A stretch of DNA of 5,977 bases from Thermoplasmata archaeon. GTDB taxonomy: Archaea > Thermoplasmatota > Thermoplasmata > Thermoplasmatales > Thermoplasmataceae. The notes below the pieces were generated by a model, which was not told where the DNA came from, made no database searches, and saw only the letters and a list, made by a program, of their open reading frames with translations. This document shows, piece after piece, positions 5,401-5,977 of this stretch. The stretch covers positions 1 to 5,977 of the forward strand of contig JAJZLW010000045.1 of assembly GCA_021850505.1 (NCBI GenBank), given 5' to 3'. Position 1 is the stretch's first letter. The number at the start of each line of letters is the position of its first letter. The translations under genes and the position numbers were made by a program.

Positions 5401-5977
5401 ATGGTTCACGGTAAAGAAAAAGTCAAATTGGTACTTGAGTCCGCACAGGATCCTGCCAGTGTTTCAATATCGGCCTTTCTGCAGGAAAAACTATCTTTTA
5501 GCCCAACAGATAATCCTGGCCTTTTGAGAGCTGGAGAAATTTATCTTCTGAAAACCGATAAAAAGCATCTTTACTTTGATAACATAGATGAAGAGATATC
5601 CAAACTTGACCTGAATATCGAGACGCTCATCTTTCTATCGAAACACAGTTCCCAGGCCAAGATAAATTCACTTACGGTCCATCCCACCGGAAATTTTTCT
5701 GAGGCCTCACTCGGTGGAACACCCGGTCAGCTATCTTTTGCCGATCCTGGAAACATGTCTTCCGCCCTGCGGATCATGAAGCAACTTCCAGTTAATGATT
5801 TCAGTGTAACCTTCGAGGCTACCCATCATGGCCCTTTGACCATGACGCCCTCATTTTTCATCGAGATCGGAACGGAGCCAAAGGATTGGGAAAACAGGGA
5901 TGCGCTGAACACAGTAACACAGGCAGTAATAAAATGCAGAGACAATGGAGAAGGCGGTTTCATAGGTATAGGTGGAG
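5401..5977 (+). CDS. dtdA: D-aminoacyl-tRNA deacylase, archaeal/plant type (DTD2, GEK1-like), 3' end outside the window
   Basis: The open frame runs from ATG 5401 past the window end (192 complete codons), so the C-terminus is missing; family members are about 260-280 residues, so roughly a quarter is absent. DTD2 hydrolyses D-aminoacyl-tRNA, recycling tRNA and keeping D-amino acids out of proteins, and related enzymes also clear aldehyde-modified aminoacyl-tRNA. It is a metal-dependent cytoplasmic enzyme unrelated in fold to bacterial DTD. Family blocks in order are IFLSKHSS (77-84), LTVHPTGNF (91-99), LGGTPGQL (104-111), FEATHHGPL (138-146) and PSFFIEIG (150-157). The visible part ends in GFIGIGGG, just before the expected histidine-containing HYAP-type motif. 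The N-terminus has about seven extra residues (MVHGKEK) relative to usual family members. The start is bounded by an in-frame TGA at 5371-5373. There is no clear Shine-Dalgarno site. It is divergent from the HIT-valS unit. Confidence 0.93.
   Translation, partial: MVHGKEKVKLVLESAQDPASVSISAFLQEKLSFSPTDNPGLLRAGEIYLLKTDKKHLYFDNIDEEISKLDLNIETLIFLSKHSSQAKINSLTVHPTGNFSEASLGGTPGQLSFADPGNMSSALRIMKQLPVNDFSVTFEATHHGPLTMTPSFFIEIGTEPKDWENRDALNTVTQAVIKCRDNGEGGFIGIGG

Overview
The window looks like ordinary chromosome of a thermoacidophilic euryarchaeon, most likely of the order Thermoplasmatales (Thermoplasma, Ferroplasma, Cuniculiplasma or an uncultivated 'plasma'). Four things point there: an archaeal-type valyl-tRNA synthetase, an archaeal/plant-type D-aminoacyl-tRNA deacylase (DTD2), a signal-less GH15 enzyme of the kind these archaea use as trehalase or glucoamylase, and TATA-like boxes placed for leaderless or very short-leader transcripts. 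Genus is not resolvable by eye. I see no insertion sequence, CRISPR array, tRNA or rRNA.

Layout. Bases 1-53 hold a short promoter. A complete GH15 glycoside hydrolase gene (54-1907, +) follows and ends in TGA. This stop abuts the TGA stop of a convergent gene, the two forming the palindrome TGATCA with no spacer. The convergent gene (1908-2432, -) encodes an unrecognised 174-residue protein with two membrane anchors and ten N-glycosylation sequons between them. It is the last of three co-directional minus-strand genes: a HIT-family hydrolase (4882-5298), valS (2473-4827) and the membrane protein, with spacers of 54 and 40 bases. Across a divergent promoter region (about 5299-5400) with an imperfect 14-base palindrome, the plus strand carries dtdA from 5401; the window end cuts it off after 192 codons.

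How the genes fit together. Three of the five concern aminoacylation or its accuracy: ValRS charges tRNA-Val and carries an editing domain, DTD2 removes D-amino acids (and some aldehyde adducts) from charged tRNA, and HIT/HINT hydrolases can act on aminoacyl-adenylates, the intermediates made by synthetases. This may be a small translation quality-control neighbourhood; that is inference. The GH15 enzyme is a separate carbohydrate unit.

I did not find a clearly new multi-gene system. The points most worth a second look are the sequon-dense membrane protein, the zero-spacer convergent junction with two hairpins next to it, the HIT-valS-dtdA association, and the palindrome and mini-ORF before dtdA.
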